A DNA stretch of 41,431 bases. It comes from Betaproteobacteria bacterium (GTDB taxonomy: Bacteria > Pseudomonadota > Gammaproteobacteria > Burkholderiales > SG8-41). The notes below the pieces were generated by a model. It did no database searches, was not told where the DNA came from, and saw only the letters and a list, made by a program, of their open reading frames with translations. Where the stretch lies: contig JANXSE010000087.1 in assembly GCA_025356695.1 (NCBI GenBank), positions 1-41,431 on the forward strand, given 5' to 3'. The first letter of the stretch is position 1, and every line of letters starts with the position of its first letter. Both the position numbers and the translations under genes were made by a program. Below, in pieces: positions 1-7,484 of this stretch.

Positions 1-1
1 C

Positions 2-268
2 GCCGAAGCGCTGATCTACACCGACATCGGTCGCGACGGCATGCTCACCGGTGTGAATATCGAAGCGACAGTGGCACTGGCCAAACATCTGACCATGCCG
101 ATCATCGCCAGCGGCGGCGTCGCCAATCTCGATGACGTCACGGCGCTGTGCAAGGTCGAATCCGAAGGCATCATGGGCGCGATCACCGGCCGCGCCGTCT
201 ATCAGGGCACGCTCGATTTTGCCGCTGCGCAAAAGCTCGCCGACAAACTGTCCGCAAAGAAAAAATAG
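2..268 (+). CDS. hisA: HisA, phosphoribosylformimino-AICAR ribotide isomerase (3' part only)
   Basis: This is the C-terminal part (about 88 residues) of the (beta-alpha)8-barrel isomerase that converts ProFAR to PRFAR in histidine biosynthesis. The start lies outside the window. The visible part carries the second phosphate-binding half of the barrel: a [10 protein letters not shown] segment, then IIASGGV and a terminal [14 protein letters not shown], all typical of HisA. The frame is open from base 2 to a TAG at 266-268. hisF, the next pathway enzyme, follows after a 76-bp spacer containing short repeats. Identification is firm from the motifs and from hisF next door. Confidence 0.93.
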   Translation, partial: AEALIYTDIGRDGMLTGVNIEATVALAKHLTMPIIASGGVANLDDVTALCKVESEGIMGAITGRAVYQGTLDFAAAQKLADKLSAKKK

Positions 269-344
269 GATTGAGAATCGGAAAGCAGGATTGAGGATTG
301 AGCAAACCGGCAGCTCTACCTTATTCCTTATTCCTTATTCCTGC
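268..344 (+). repeat. Short-repeat spacer between hisA and hisF
   Basis: The spacer holds three copies of GGATTGAG (268-275, 288-295 and 295-302, the last two sharing one base) and three perfect tandem copies of the 7-mer TTATTCC (321-341), ending 3 bases before the hisF ATG. No Shine-Dalgarno sequence is visible in front of hisF; the TTATTCC array occupies the place where one would sit. Function is unknown. Confidence 0.6.
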
Positions 345-1112
345 ATGCTGGCCAAACGCATCATTCCTTGTCTCGACGTCAAAGCCGGCCGCGTGGTCAA
401 GGGCGTCAATTTCGTCGGCCTGCGCGACGCCGGTGATCCGGTCGAAGTCGCGGCGCGTTATGACGAGCAGGGCGCCGACGAACTCACCTTTCTCGACATC
501 ACCGCCAGCAGCGACGAACGCGATCTAATTCTGCCCATCATCGAAGCGGTGGCGGCGCAGGTGTTTATTCCGCTGACCGTTGGCGGCGGCGTGCGCGCAG
601 TGGCCGATGTGCGGCGGCTGTTGAATGCCGGCGCCGACAAGGTCAGCATCAACACCGCTGCCGTGCAGAACCCGCAACTGGTGGCTGATGCGAGCGCGCG
701 TTACGGCGCGCAATGCATCGTCGGTGCTGTCGATGCGCGGCGCATGCCGGGCGAGGGCGCGCCGCGCTGGGAAGTCTTCACGCACGGCGGTCGCAAACCG
801 ACCGGCCGCGATGCGATCGAGTGGGGCCTTGAATTGCAGCGGCTGGGTGCGGGCGAAATTCTGCTCACCAGCATGGACCGCGACGGCACACGCATCGGCT
901 TTGATCTCGAACTGACGCGCGCATTTTCCGACGCGCTCGATATCCCGGTGATTGCCAGCGGCGGTGTCGGCAATCTCGAACATCTGGCCGACGGCATTTC
1001 ACTCGGCCACGCCGACGCCGTACTCGCGGCGAGCATTTTTCACTACGGCGAATTCACCGTGCAGCAGGCCAAGCAGTTGATGGCCTCACGCGGCATTGAA
1101 GTGCGACTCTAG
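345..1112 (+). CDS. hisF: HisF, imidazole glycerol phosphate synthase cyclase subunit
   Basis: The 255-residue cytoplasmic barrel protein uses ammonia from the HisH glutaminase to turn PRFAR into imidazole glycerol phosphate and AICAR. The start [20 protein letters not shown] is the family N-terminus, so the ATG at 345 is chosen over upstream in-frame starts that run into hisA. The two catalytic aspartates are in place: Asp11 (CLDVKAGR) and Asp130 (GAVDARR). The phosphate-binding loops TVGGGVR and VIASGGVGN are intact. Length is normal. No good ribosome site is seen; a TTATTCC triple repeat abuts the start, so translation may be coupled to hisA or weak. After the stop the his run is interrupted by two minus-strand genes before hisI. 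Confidence 0.96.
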   Translation: MLAKRIIPCLDVKAGRVVKGVNFVGLRDAGDPVEVAARYDEQGADELTFLDITASSDERDLILPIIEAVAAQVFIPLTVGGGVRAVADVRRLLNAGADKVSINTAAVQNPQLVADASARYGAQCIVGAVDARRMPGEGAPRWEVFTHGGRKPTGRDAIEWGLELQRLGAGEILLTSMDRDGTRIGFDLELTRAFSDALDIPVIASGGVGNLEHLADGISLGHADAVLAASIFHYGEFTVQQAKQLMASRGIEVRL

Positions 1113-1189
1113 TCGCCTGCTTCGCAATCAATAGACCTCGTATACCCTCATTCTGGATTGGCTTGAGATTCCGGAGCGGAATGGCGCGT

Positions 1190-1246
1190 GTAGGGTGCGC
1201 ACCGCGCACGCGACAGGACGTGGACGGTGCGCGATGCGCACCCTAC
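1190..1246. repeat. Palindromic repeat element, possibly a bidirectional terminator
   Basis: A 20-base arm at 1190-1209 (GTAGGGTGCGCACCGCGCAC) is matched by an inverted arm at 1227-1246 with one mismatch, around a 17-base loop. It lies between the convergent ends of hisF (+) and the CMD-family gene (-). From memory, close variants of GTAGGGTGCGCACC palindromes are dispersed in many proteobacterial genomes, so this is probably one copy of a REP-like family. No T-tract follows on either strand, so termination would have to rely on the stem alone. Confidence 0.7.
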
Positions 1247-1257
1247 GCACTGCGGCT

Positions 1258-1803
1258 CTACGCAGGCGCGGGTACGCGCACCGGCACGCGGTGCAGCTTC
1301 ATCCCCATCGCCACCGAACTGTAATAACCCAAGAGGCCCAGCACTTCGGCGATGCCGTTGCGGCCGAGCAGTTGTTCGGCGCGGTTGTACGCCTCATCGG
1401 AGCCCGCACCCGGCGCCATCGCAATCGCCGCCAAATCGAAAATCGCGCGCTCGCGCTCGTTGTCGAAGGCTGGCGTCTTGCCCGCGCGCATGTCGGCAAA
1501 CACGCTCTGCGGATAACCGAGTTTCAGGCAGATGTTCACATGCGCCGACCACACATATTCGCTTTTCCAGTGGTTGGCGATGATGCAGATGATGAGCTCG
1601 ACCTCGCGCTCGCACAGCGAACCCTTCTTGTTAAGAAAAGTGCCGATGGTTTCGAGCGCCGCCGCCAGCCGCGGCGACTGGATCCAGATCTTGTAGGGCG
1701 CCAACAGCTTGCCGCGCCCGGCCAGCAGGTCGGCGAACACCTTCTGCTGCTCGGTGGTCATTTCGTTTTCCGGGATTTCCTTGATGCGACTCGGTTCTGC
1801 CAT
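1258..1803 (-). CDS. Carboxymuconolactone decarboxylase (CMD)-family protein
   Basis: This 181-residue all-helical protein of the CMD/AhpD superfamily probably acts in the cytoplasm as a multimer. The core helix has the form NHWKSEYVWSAHVN (about residues 85-98), which matches the (Y/E)-W-x-x-H pattern of the decarboxylase-like branch. There is no CxxC pair, so an AhpD-type peroxidase role is unlikely. The C-terminal GLLGYYSSVAMGMKL is also family-typical. A related but distant paralogue lies at 11842-12474. The substrate cannot be read from sequence. It sits on the opposite strand inside what is normally a continuous his operon, beside a palindromic element, suggesting later insertion. Confidence 0.82.
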   Translation of the reverse strand: MAEPSRIKEIPENEMTTEQQKVFADLLAGRGKLLAPYKIWIQSPRLAAALETIGTFLNKKGSLCEREVELIICIIANHWKSEYVWSAHVNICLKLGYPQSVFADMRAGKTPAFDNERERAIFDLAAIAMAPGAGSDEAYNRAEQLLGRNGIAEVLGLLGYYSSVAMGMKLHRVPVRVPAPA

Positions 1804-1858
1804 TACGTCCGTCTCCCAAACTTATCCGCAAAAGTCCCAACCCAAACGACCGGACATT

Positions 1859-2275
1859 TCAGCCATTCCCCTTGTCCACCGCACTCATGAAGTACTTCTG
1901 AAAATGTAGCGGATCTGCAATGCTTTCAATCGGTGTTTTGTCGCCACCAGTGCCTGAGATGGTAATGGCTCCGTAGTTAAGCATCCGGCCCAGAACACCT
2001 TGATCGACTTTGATGCTTTCGATTTTGTCCAGACGGAGTTCCATCGTGGTCCGCTTAATAATTCCGCTCTTCGAAATAATTCGTTTATTTGTAATTGCCA
2101 GCTCCGTCGTCTTGCAAATTAACCAGGCCCACAGGAACAGGATCAAGCCAAAACCGAACAGCGGTAGCAGAACCAAGCCCAAAAGTATAAGGACGAACTG
2201 GGACCATAGGCTAAGTCGAGCCTGATAGATAACCTGTTCGCCGTCGATGAGGATTTGATTGATGTAGGCAGTCAT
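1859..2275 (-). CDS. Membrane-anchored bacterial PH-domain (bPH2, DUF304) protein
   Basis: This 138-residue protein has a short N-terminal strand region (GEQVIYQARLS), a long hydrophobic stretch of one or two membrane segments at about residues 26-52, and then the bPH2 pattern: LAITNKRIISKSGIIKR, LDKIESIKVDQGVLGRML and YGAITISGTGG. Members of this family are membrane proteins of largely unknown function. Base composition is unlike the neighbours: two 60-base stretches counted by eye (1921-1980 and 2041-2100) are 48% and 38% GC, against 72% for 421-480 in hisF. Codons are correspondingly AT-rich. This suggests horizontal acquisition. It reads away from hisI and is separated from it by 181 bp. 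Confidence 0.8.
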   Translation of the reverse strand: MTAYINQILIDGEQVIYQARLSLWSQFVLILLGLVLLPLFGFGLILFLWAWLICKTTELAITNKRIISKSGIIKRTTMELRLDKIESIKVDQGVLGRMLNYGAITISGTGGDKTPIESIADPLHFQKYFMSAVDKGNG

Positions 2276-2456
2276 TGAGCGAGCCTTAGCGTTTTGGTAC
2301 AGATTGACCCGACAACTTTTATACGATTATGTCCCAAGACTGACGCAATCCAAAATCCGGCCCGCAATCCTGCACAATACCGCTGATGGACGGTGGCTGA
2401 CGCTGACTTGTGATGTCTTAATGCGGTATCCTCATGCCTGTTAATCGAGATTTGTC

Positions 2457-2843
2457 ATGACCGCGCAATGGCTTGAAACAATACAGTGGACGGCGGAAGG
2501 GCTGGCACCGGCGATCGCGCAGGACGCGGCGAGCGGCCGCGTGCTGATGTTCGCGTGGATGAACCGCGAGGCGCTGCAGAAAACGCGGGAAACCGGCGAG
2601 GCGCATTACTGGTCGCGTTCGCGCGGCAAGCTCTGGCACAAGGGCGAGGAGTCGGGCCATGTGCAGAAGGTGAAGAGCATCCGCATCGATTGCGACGCCG
2701 ATGTTATTCTGCTGGCCATCGCGCAGGACGGCGGGATCGCCTGCCACACCGGCCGGGAAAGCTGCTTTTATCGTGAGCTGGCCGGCGACAAATGGGTTGA
2801 AAAGGACGCGGTATTGAAAGATCCGCGGGAGATCTACAAATGA
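2457..2843 (+). CDS. hisI: HisI, phosphoribosyl-AMP cyclohydrolase
   Basis: This 128-residue enzyme opens the adenine ring of PR-AMP, the third step of histidine biosynthesis. All metal ligands are visible: Asp78-Cys79-Asp80-x-Asp82 for Mg and Zn binding, and Cys96 and Cys103 in [11 protein letters not shown] to complete the zinc site. The length fits the monofunctional form usual in betaproteobacteria, with HisE encoded separately. It overlaps hisE by four bases (ATGA), implying translational coupling. It is cut off from hisF by the CMD and PH-domain genes, so it needs its own promoter in 2276-2456; I see no convincing one there. Confidence 0.96.
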   Translation: MTAQWLETIQWTAEGLAPAIAQDAASGRVLMFAWMNREALQKTRETGEAHYWSRSRGKLWHKGEESGHVQKVKSIRIDCDADVILLAIAQDGGIACHTGRESCFYRELAGDKWVEKDAVLKDPREIYK

Positions 2844-3160
2844 TCGACACTGAAATTCTGCGCCGTTTGTCGGAAACCATCGCTGCGCGTCGCGGCGCCG
2901 AGGCGAAAAGCTCCTACGTGGCGAGCCTGTTCGCCAAGGGCCACGATGCGGTGCTGCGCAAGGTCGCGGAGGAATCCACCGAAACGCTGCTGGCGTCCAA
3001 GGACGGTGATAAACTGCATGTGGTGCGCGAAATGGCCGATTTGTGGTTTCACAGCATGGTTTTGCTGGCGTGGCATGGCCTGAACAGCGACGACGTGCTG
3101 GCCGAACTGCAGCGCCGCGAAGGCATTTCGGGCATCGACGAAAAAGCCGCCCGCAAATAA
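2840..3160 (+). CDS. hisE: HisE, phosphoribosyl-ATP pyrophosphatase
   Basis: This 106-residue, MazG-like all-alpha enzyme hydrolyses PR-ATP to PR-AMP, the second step of histidine biosynthesis. The metal-binding signature is seen in [17 protein letters not shown] (about residues 35-51) followed by [15 protein letters not shown]. The start codon overlaps the hisI stop (ATGA). The order hisI-hisE-tatA is common in betaproteobacteria. The hit-family gene often found between hisE and tatA in relatives is absent here: tatA begins 32 bp downstream. Confidence 0.95.
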   Translation: MIDTEILRRLSETIAARRGAEAKSSYVASLFAKGHDAVLRKVAEESTETLLASKDGDKLHVVREMADLWFHSMVLLAWHGLNSDDVLAELQRREGISGIDEKAARK

Positions 3161-3192
3161 CGCGCGAATTCGAATTGCAATAGGAGCTAGAC

Positions 3193-3429
3193 ATGGGTTC
3201 ACTGAGCATTTGGCACTGGCTGATCGTGTTGGTCGTGGTCGTGCTGATTTTCGGCACCAAGAAGTTGCGCAACCTCGGCACCGATCTCGGCGGCGCGGTG
3301 AAGGGCTTCAAGGATGGCATGAAATCCGGCGATGAGGCCGCCGCCCAGGCCAAGGCGGAAATTGCCGCGACCTCGACGGGTCAAACCATCGAGGGCGAAG
3401 TGAAGAAGGAAACGACATCGAAGTCGTAA
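3193..3429 (+). CDS. tatA: TatA, twin-arginine translocase subunit
   Basis: This 78-residue inner-membrane protein oligomerises to form the Tat export channel for folded proteins. It has the expected layout: a short periplasmic N-terminus, one membrane helix (about residues 8-22), the hinge [10 protein letters not shown], then an amphipathic helix ([16 protein letters not shown]) and a loose charged tail. An AGGAG ribosome site (3182-3186) precedes the ATG. It is first in a tatA-tatB-tatC run. A likely local client is the Rieske protein at 6889-7482, which carries a Tat-like signal. Confidence 0.95.
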   Translation: MGSLSIWHWLIVLVVVVLIFGTKKLRNLGTDLGGAVKGFKDGMKSGDEAAAQAKAEIAATSTGQTIEGEVKKETTSKS

Positions 3430-3506
3430 GGCGAACCGCCTGAGGCGGGCCGCCCGTCCGCCTGTTCCAGCCATTCCCACCCTCTTTACTCGGCACAGCA
3501 CAGCGC

Positions 3507-3980
3507 ATGTTTGATATCGGATTTTCCGAGATGCTGGTCGTCGCGGTGGTCGCGTTGATCGTGATCGGCCCCGAACGCCTGCCCAAGGTCGCGCGCACGC
3601 TGGGCCATTTGTTCGGCCGCATGCAGCGTTACGTCAACGACGTCAAATCCGACATCTCGCGCGAAATGGAACTCGAAGAGCTGCGCAAACTGCAGGCCAC
3701 CGTGGAAGACGCCGCGCGCGCGATTGAAACCAGTGTCACCACGCAAATCAGCAGCACTGAATCCGAATTGAACAAGGTTGCCGCCGACGCCTCGGCGGCA
3801 CTTGCCGAACCGGTCGAAACGCCCGCACTGGCGGAACCGGCGCCGGCAGAAACACCCGTCGCCGCGGTAGTGCCCGCGCCCGCGGTCGAAGCGCCGCCCG
3901 CCGATGCTGCCGTGGTCAAACCGCAGCTTGAACTCGGGCTGGAAGCGGCGCCGCCGGCGGCCGTGCAGAAGCAGGCATGA
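3507..3980 (+). CDS. tatB: TatB, twin-arginine translocase receptor subunit
   Basis: This 157-residue inner-membrane protein forms the substrate receptor with TatC. The N-terminus MFDIGFSEMLVVAVVALIV keeps the conserved Glu8 in the membrane helix. The hinge IGPERLPKVART and a long amphipathic helix (about residues 28-70) follow. The C-terminal half (about residues 90-157) is low-complexity and rich in Ala, Pro and Glu, as usual for TatB. It sits 77 bp after tatA and 25 bp before tatC, in the standard order. Confidence 0.95.
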   Translation: MFDIGFSEMLVVAVVALIVIGPERLPKVARTLGHLFGRMQRYVNDVKSDISREMELEELRKLQATVEDAARAIETSVTTQISSTESELNKVAADASAALAEPVETPALAEPAPAETPVAAVVPAPAVEAPPADAAVVKPQLELGLEAAPPAAVQKQA

Positions 3981-4005
3981 CGCGTAACCGCGCACCGGCG
4001 CAATC

Positions 4006-4776
4006 ATGACCCAGGACACTTTCATCTCCCACCTGATCGAGTTGCGCGACCGCCTGTTGCGCGGCCTGCTCGCGGTGACGATTGTGTTCCTGTGCCTGTT
4101 TCCGTGGGCGAAGGATTTGTATACGCTGCTGGCGCAGCCGCTGCTGGCGGTGTTGCCGGCCGGCGGACAGATGATCGCCACCGACGTCGTTGGCGTGTTT
4201 CTGGTGCCGCTCAAGGTCACCGCGCTGGTGGCGGTGATGATCGTCATGCCGTACCTGCTCTACCAGATGTGGGCCTTCGTTGCGCCCGGCCTCTACGCCC
4301 ACGAAAAACGTCTCGTGTTGCCGCTGGTCTTCACCAGTTCGGTGTTGTTTCTGGCCGGCATGTCGTTCGCTTACTTTGTCGTCTTTCCGCTCGCGTTTAA
4401 GGTGCTGGCGTCATTCGCGCCCGACGGCGTGGCATGGATGACCGACATCGACAAATATTTCAGCTTCGTGCTCGGCATGTTCGTGGTGTTCGGCGTGACC
4501 TTCGAAATCCCGGTCGCCGTGATCCTGCTGGTGCGCATGGGCGTCGTTACCGTCGCGCAATTGACCGAGGCGCGGCCTTACGTGATCGTCGGCGCATTTG
4601 TGGTCGCCGCGGTGTTGACGCCGCCGGACGTTGTTTCGCAACTGCTCTTGGCATTTCCGTTGTGGCTGCTCTACGAGCTGGGCATCATCGCCGCCCGCGT
4701 GCTGGGTGTGCAGGCGCAAAAAGCCGCGGCAGAAACGACCGAGCCGGCGACCGACTCGACGCCGAAGCCGGACTGA
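4006..4776 (+). CDS. tatC: TatC, twin-arginine translocase core subunit
   Basis: This 256-residue protein has six membrane helices and binds the twin-arginine motif of Tat substrates. The N-terminal family signature FISHLIELRDRLLRG is complete, as are MPYLLYQMWAFVAPGLY and the FEIPVAVILLVRMGVV region. The last ~25 residues are a non-conserved Ala/Thr-rich tail. Its stop is only 12 bp from the stop of the convergent htrA-like gene, leaving no room for a separate terminator. Confidence 0.97.
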   Translation: MTQDTFISHLIELRDRLLRGLLAVTIVFLCLFPWAKDLYTLLAQPLLAVLPAGGQMIATDVVGVFLVPLKVTALVAVMIVMPYLLYQMWAFVAPGLYAHEKRLVLPLVFTSSVLFLAGMSFAYFVVFPLAFKVLASFAPDGVAWMTDIDKYFSFVLGMFVVFGVTFEIPVAVILLVRMGVVTVAQLTEARPYVIVGAFVVAAVLTPPDVVSQLLLAFPLWLLYELGIIAARVLGVQAQKAAAETTEPATDSTPKPD

Positions 4777-4788
4777 TCACCGCGCCGC

Positions 4789-5949
4789 TTATTGCGGCGG
4801 TTCTTCGCGGCGCGGTTTGGGCCGCAAGCCGACGTTCACCGTGAAATTCATGTCCTTGCCGTCGCGCTGGATTTTCAGCGTTGCCGATGTTTTCGGCTTG
4901 AGCGCGGCAATCGCTTCGAGCGTGCTGGCGTAGTCGCCGACGTTCTTGTCGGCAACGCTGACCAGCACGTCGCCGGGTTTGACGCCGGCCTTGTCAGCCG
5001 GGCCGCCGGCAACCACTTCGGTGATCAGGGCGCCGCTGGTTTTCGCCAGCTTCAGCGATTCGGCGAGCTCGGGCGTGATGTCCTGCACGCCGATGCCGAC
5101 CCAGCCGCGCGTGACGACGCCATTCTCGATGATCTGTTCCATCACCAGTTTGGCGAGGCTCGACGGAATCGCAAAGCCGATGCCCTGTGAGCCGCCGGTG
5201 CGCGAATAGATGGCGCTGTTGATGCCGATGAGATTGCCATTCGCATCGATCAGCGCGCCGCCGGAATTGCCGGGATTGATCGCCGCGTCGGTCTGGATGG
5301 AGTTTTCGAAGGTGCTGATGCCGAGGTGGCGGCCGAGCGCGCTGACGATGCCGAAGGTGACGGTCTGGCCGACGCCGTAGGGGTTGCCGATCGCCAGCAC
5401 GATGTCGCCGACGCGCGCCTGATCGGAAGACGCGAAGGTGATCGACGGCACATTTTTCAAATCGATTTTCAACACCGCGAGATCGGTTTCCGGATCGGTG
5501 CCGACAACCCGCGCCTTGCTGCGCCGCGTGTCGGACAGCGCGATTTCAATTTCATCGGCGGCCTCGATGACGTGGTGATTGGTCAGCACGTAACCCTTGT
5601 CGCTGACGATGACACCGGAGCCGAGGCTCGACGAGCGCCGCGTTTGCGCGTCGAACTGGTTGCCGAAAAAATAACGGAACATCGGGTCATCCATGAAGGG
5701 ATGACGCGGCACCTTGGTTTCCTTGCTGGTGAAAATGTTCACCACCGCGGGGGTCGCTTTGCGCACGGCATCGCTGAACGACATCAGGCGCTGCCCGGAA
5801 GACGCCGGTGCAGCCTCGCGCGTGGTGACCACATCGACGCCCTGGCGGCCGCCCCAGGCCAGCAAGTCCGGCCGCAGGGTCGAGACGACGAACAGCACCG
5901 CCAGACCGATGGTGGTGGATTGGGCGAATATGAGCCAGAGTCTGCGCAT
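4789..5949 (-). CDS. Trypsin-like serine protease of the HtrA/DegS type with one PDZ domain
   Basis: This 386-residue protein has an N-terminal membrane anchor (about residues 4-25), a trypsin-like domain and a single PDZ domain (about 280-370). The catalytic triad is His126 (TNHHVIEA), Asp156 (PETDLAVLK) and Ser229 (NPGNSGGAL). One PDZ plus an uncleaved-looking anchor resembles DegS/AlgW, which trim anti-sigma factors in the periplasm, rather than two-PDZ DegP. The call to DegS function is inference; many betaproteobacterial single-PDZ HtrA proteins at this tat-pet locus are simply annotated Do-like. It ends in a Pro/Arg/Glu-rich tail. It is divergent from the Nif3-like gene with 59 bp between starts. 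Confidence 0.9.
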   Translation of the reverse strand: MRRLWLIFAQSTTIGLAVLFVVSTLRPDLLAWGGRQGVDVVTTREAAPASSGQRLMSFSDAVRKATPAVVNIFTSKETKVPRHPFMDDPMFRYFFGNQFDAQTRRSSSLGSGVIVSDKGYVLTNHHVIEAADEIEIALSDTRRSKARVVGTDPETDLAVLKIDLKNVPSITFASSDQARVGDIVLAIGNPYGVGQTVTFGIVSALGRHLGISTFENSIQTDAAINPGNSGGALIDANGNLIGINSAIYSRTGGSQGIGFAIPSSLAKLVMEQIIENGVVTRGWVGIGVQDITPELAESLKLAKTSGALITEVVAGGPADKAGVKPGDVLVSVADKNVGDYASTLEAIAALKPKTSATLKIQRDGKDMNFTVNVGLRPKPRREEPPQ

Positions 5950-6008
5950 GATCAGGGTGTGACGTCAGGTTAGAATGACCGCTCAAACCAATTTTTTGCG
6001 GGCACTCA

Positions 6009-6755
6009 ATGCAGCGCGCTGAACTCGAAAACTATCTGAATCAGTATCTCGAGGTGGGCCGTTTCCGCGATTATTGCCCAAACGGGCTGCAGGTGGAAGG
6101 GCGCGTCGAGATCCGCTCCATCGTGTCGGGGGTCAGCGCATCACTCGATCTGCTCAATGCGGCGCGTGAACACGGCGCCGATGCGGTATTCGTGCATCAT
6201 GGTTATTTCTGGCGCGGCGAGGAGCCGCGGGTGACGGGCACGCGCCGCGCGCGTCTCGCCCTGTTGCTGGCGCAGGACATCAATCTGTTCGCCTACCACC
6301 TGCCGCTCGATGCGCACGCCGAGGTCGGCAACAACGCGCAACTCGCCCGCGTGCTCGATCTGCCGGTGGAAGGGCGTTTTTGCGAGCAGGACGTTGCAAT
6401 GCACGGCGCGTTTGAGACGCCGCTTGCGCTGGGCGCGCTTGCGCAGCGAGTGCACGATCGCCTCGGCCGCGCGCCGCAGGTGATCGGCCGTGCCGACCGC
6501 GTGGTGCGCCGCGTTGCGTGGTGCACGGGCGCTGCCCAGGGTTACCTTGAAGACGCCGTGTGCCTCGGCGCAGACGCCTACATCAGCGGCGAAATTTCCG
6601 AACAAACCGTGCATCTCGCGCGCGAAGCCGATGTCGCCTTCATCGCCGCCGGTCACCATGCGACGGAGCGCTACGGCATACGCGCCCTGGGCGAACATCT
6701 GGCCGCCCGTTTCGGCCTCGCGCACCGCTTCATCGACCTCGAAAATCCGGTCTGA
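6009..6755 (+). CDS. Nif3-like dinuclear metal-centre protein (YbgI/DUF34 family)
   Basis: This 248-residue protein belongs to the Nif3/YbgI family, toroidal hexamers with a two-metal site per subunit. The metal ligands are visible: His63-His64 in VFVHHGYFW, Asp101 and His103 in LPLDAHAEVGNN, and the C-terminal GHHATER pair. The family is sometimes labelled GTP cyclohydrolase 1 type 2, but its true cellular function is unsettled. Length is normal. It stands between the HtrA protease and the bc1 operon, a position conserved in betaproteobacteria. Confidence 0.92.
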   Translation: MQRAELENYLNQYLEVGRFRDYCPNGLQVEGRVEIRSIVSGVSASLDLLNAAREHGADAVFVHHGYFWRGEEPRVTGTRRARLALLLAQDINLFAYHLPLDAHAEVGNNAQLARVLDLPVEGRFCEQDVAMHGAFETPLALGALAQRVHDRLGRAPQVIGRADRVVRRVAWCTGAAQGYLEDAVCLGADAYISGEISEQTVHLAREADVAFIAAGHHATERYGIRALGEHLAARFGLAHRFIDLENPV

Positions 6756-6823
6756 GCGGGCTGGAAAACGCCCCGAAAAGCCGGTGTAATACCCTGAGCG
6801 GATAGGTTTTTTTCAAGTTTTTC

Positions 6824-6852
6824 TTAAGTTTTGGCGCGACTTTCGCTAAAAT
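6824..6852 (+). promoter_or_regulatory. Possible sigma-70 promoter of petABC
   Basis: A TAAAAT hexamer at 6847-6852 lies 17 bases after TTAAGT (6824-6829), in a T-rich stretch after the Nif3-like gene and 36 bases before the petA ATG. The -35 element is weak. The position and the local AT-richness support a promoter here, but this is judged by eye only. Confidence 0.35.
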
Positions 6853-6888
6853 GCCGCTTTTCTTCCAAATCGTCAGTGGGGAATTTCC

Positions 6889-7482
6889 ATGTCGGATCAG
6901 GACGTCGATAAGGGCAAGCGCGGGTTTTTGATCGGCGCTACAGGTGTCGTTGGCGGTATCGCGGCGGCGGCAACGGCGCTACCGTTTGCGGGCAGCATGT
7001 TGCCGTCGGAACGTGCGAAGGCAGCAGGCGCACCGGTCGAGGTTGATATTTCCAAGCTCGAGCCGGGTGAAATGAAAATCGTCGAATGGCGCGGCAAACC
7101 GGTGTGGATTGTCAGCCGCACCAAGGAAATGCTCGAAGGCATTACCAAGAGCGATGCCAAGGTCTCGGATCCGAAGTCGAACGAGCCGCTGCAACCCGAA
7201 TACGCGAAGAACGAATACCGCTCGATCAAACCCGAGATCGCCGTCATCGAGGGCGTCTGTTCGCACCTCGGCTGCTCGCCGCAATTCAAATCGGTGGAAG
7301 CCAGGGGCGAGATGGGCATGGAGTGGAACGGCGGTTTCTTCTGCCCGTGCCACGGTTCGAAGTTCGACTTCGCGGGACGCGTCTTCGCGGGTTCGCCGGC
7401 GCCGGTGAATCTGAAGGTGCCGCCGTATAAATTCGTTGGTGACGGCAAGGTCATCATCGGCGACGACAGCAAGGGGGCGTAA
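6889..7482 (+). CDS. petA: PetA, Rieske iron-sulfur subunit of cytochrome bc1
   Basis: This 197-residue subunit carries the 2Fe-2S cluster that takes the first electron from ubiquinol at the Qo site. Both cluster loops are intact: CSHLGC and CPCHGS, with the latter's HGSKFD. The N-terminus has a KGKRGFLIG motif, then a Gly/Ala-rich membrane segment (about residues 16-34). This is a Tat-type signal anchor with Lys-Arg instead of Arg-Arg. The ribosome site GGGGA precedes the ATG. It is first in petA-petB-petC, with 2 bp to petB. Confidence 0.97.
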   Translation: MSDQDVDKGKRGFLIGATGVVGGIAAAATALPFAGSMLPSERAKAAGAPVEVDISKLEPGEMKIVEWRGKPVWIVSRTKEMLEGITKSDAKVSDPKSNEPLQPEYAKNEYRSIKPEIAVIEGVCSHLGCSPQFKSVEARGEMGMEWNGGFFCPCHGSKFDFAGRVFAGSPAPVNLKVPPYKFVGDGKVIIGDDSKGA

Positions 7483-7484
7483 AA

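Noticed and set aside
132..344. N-terminal extension of hisF
   Set aside because: The frame is open but overlaps hisA and translates to Arg/Ser-rich sequence. The HisF family N-terminus begins at 345.
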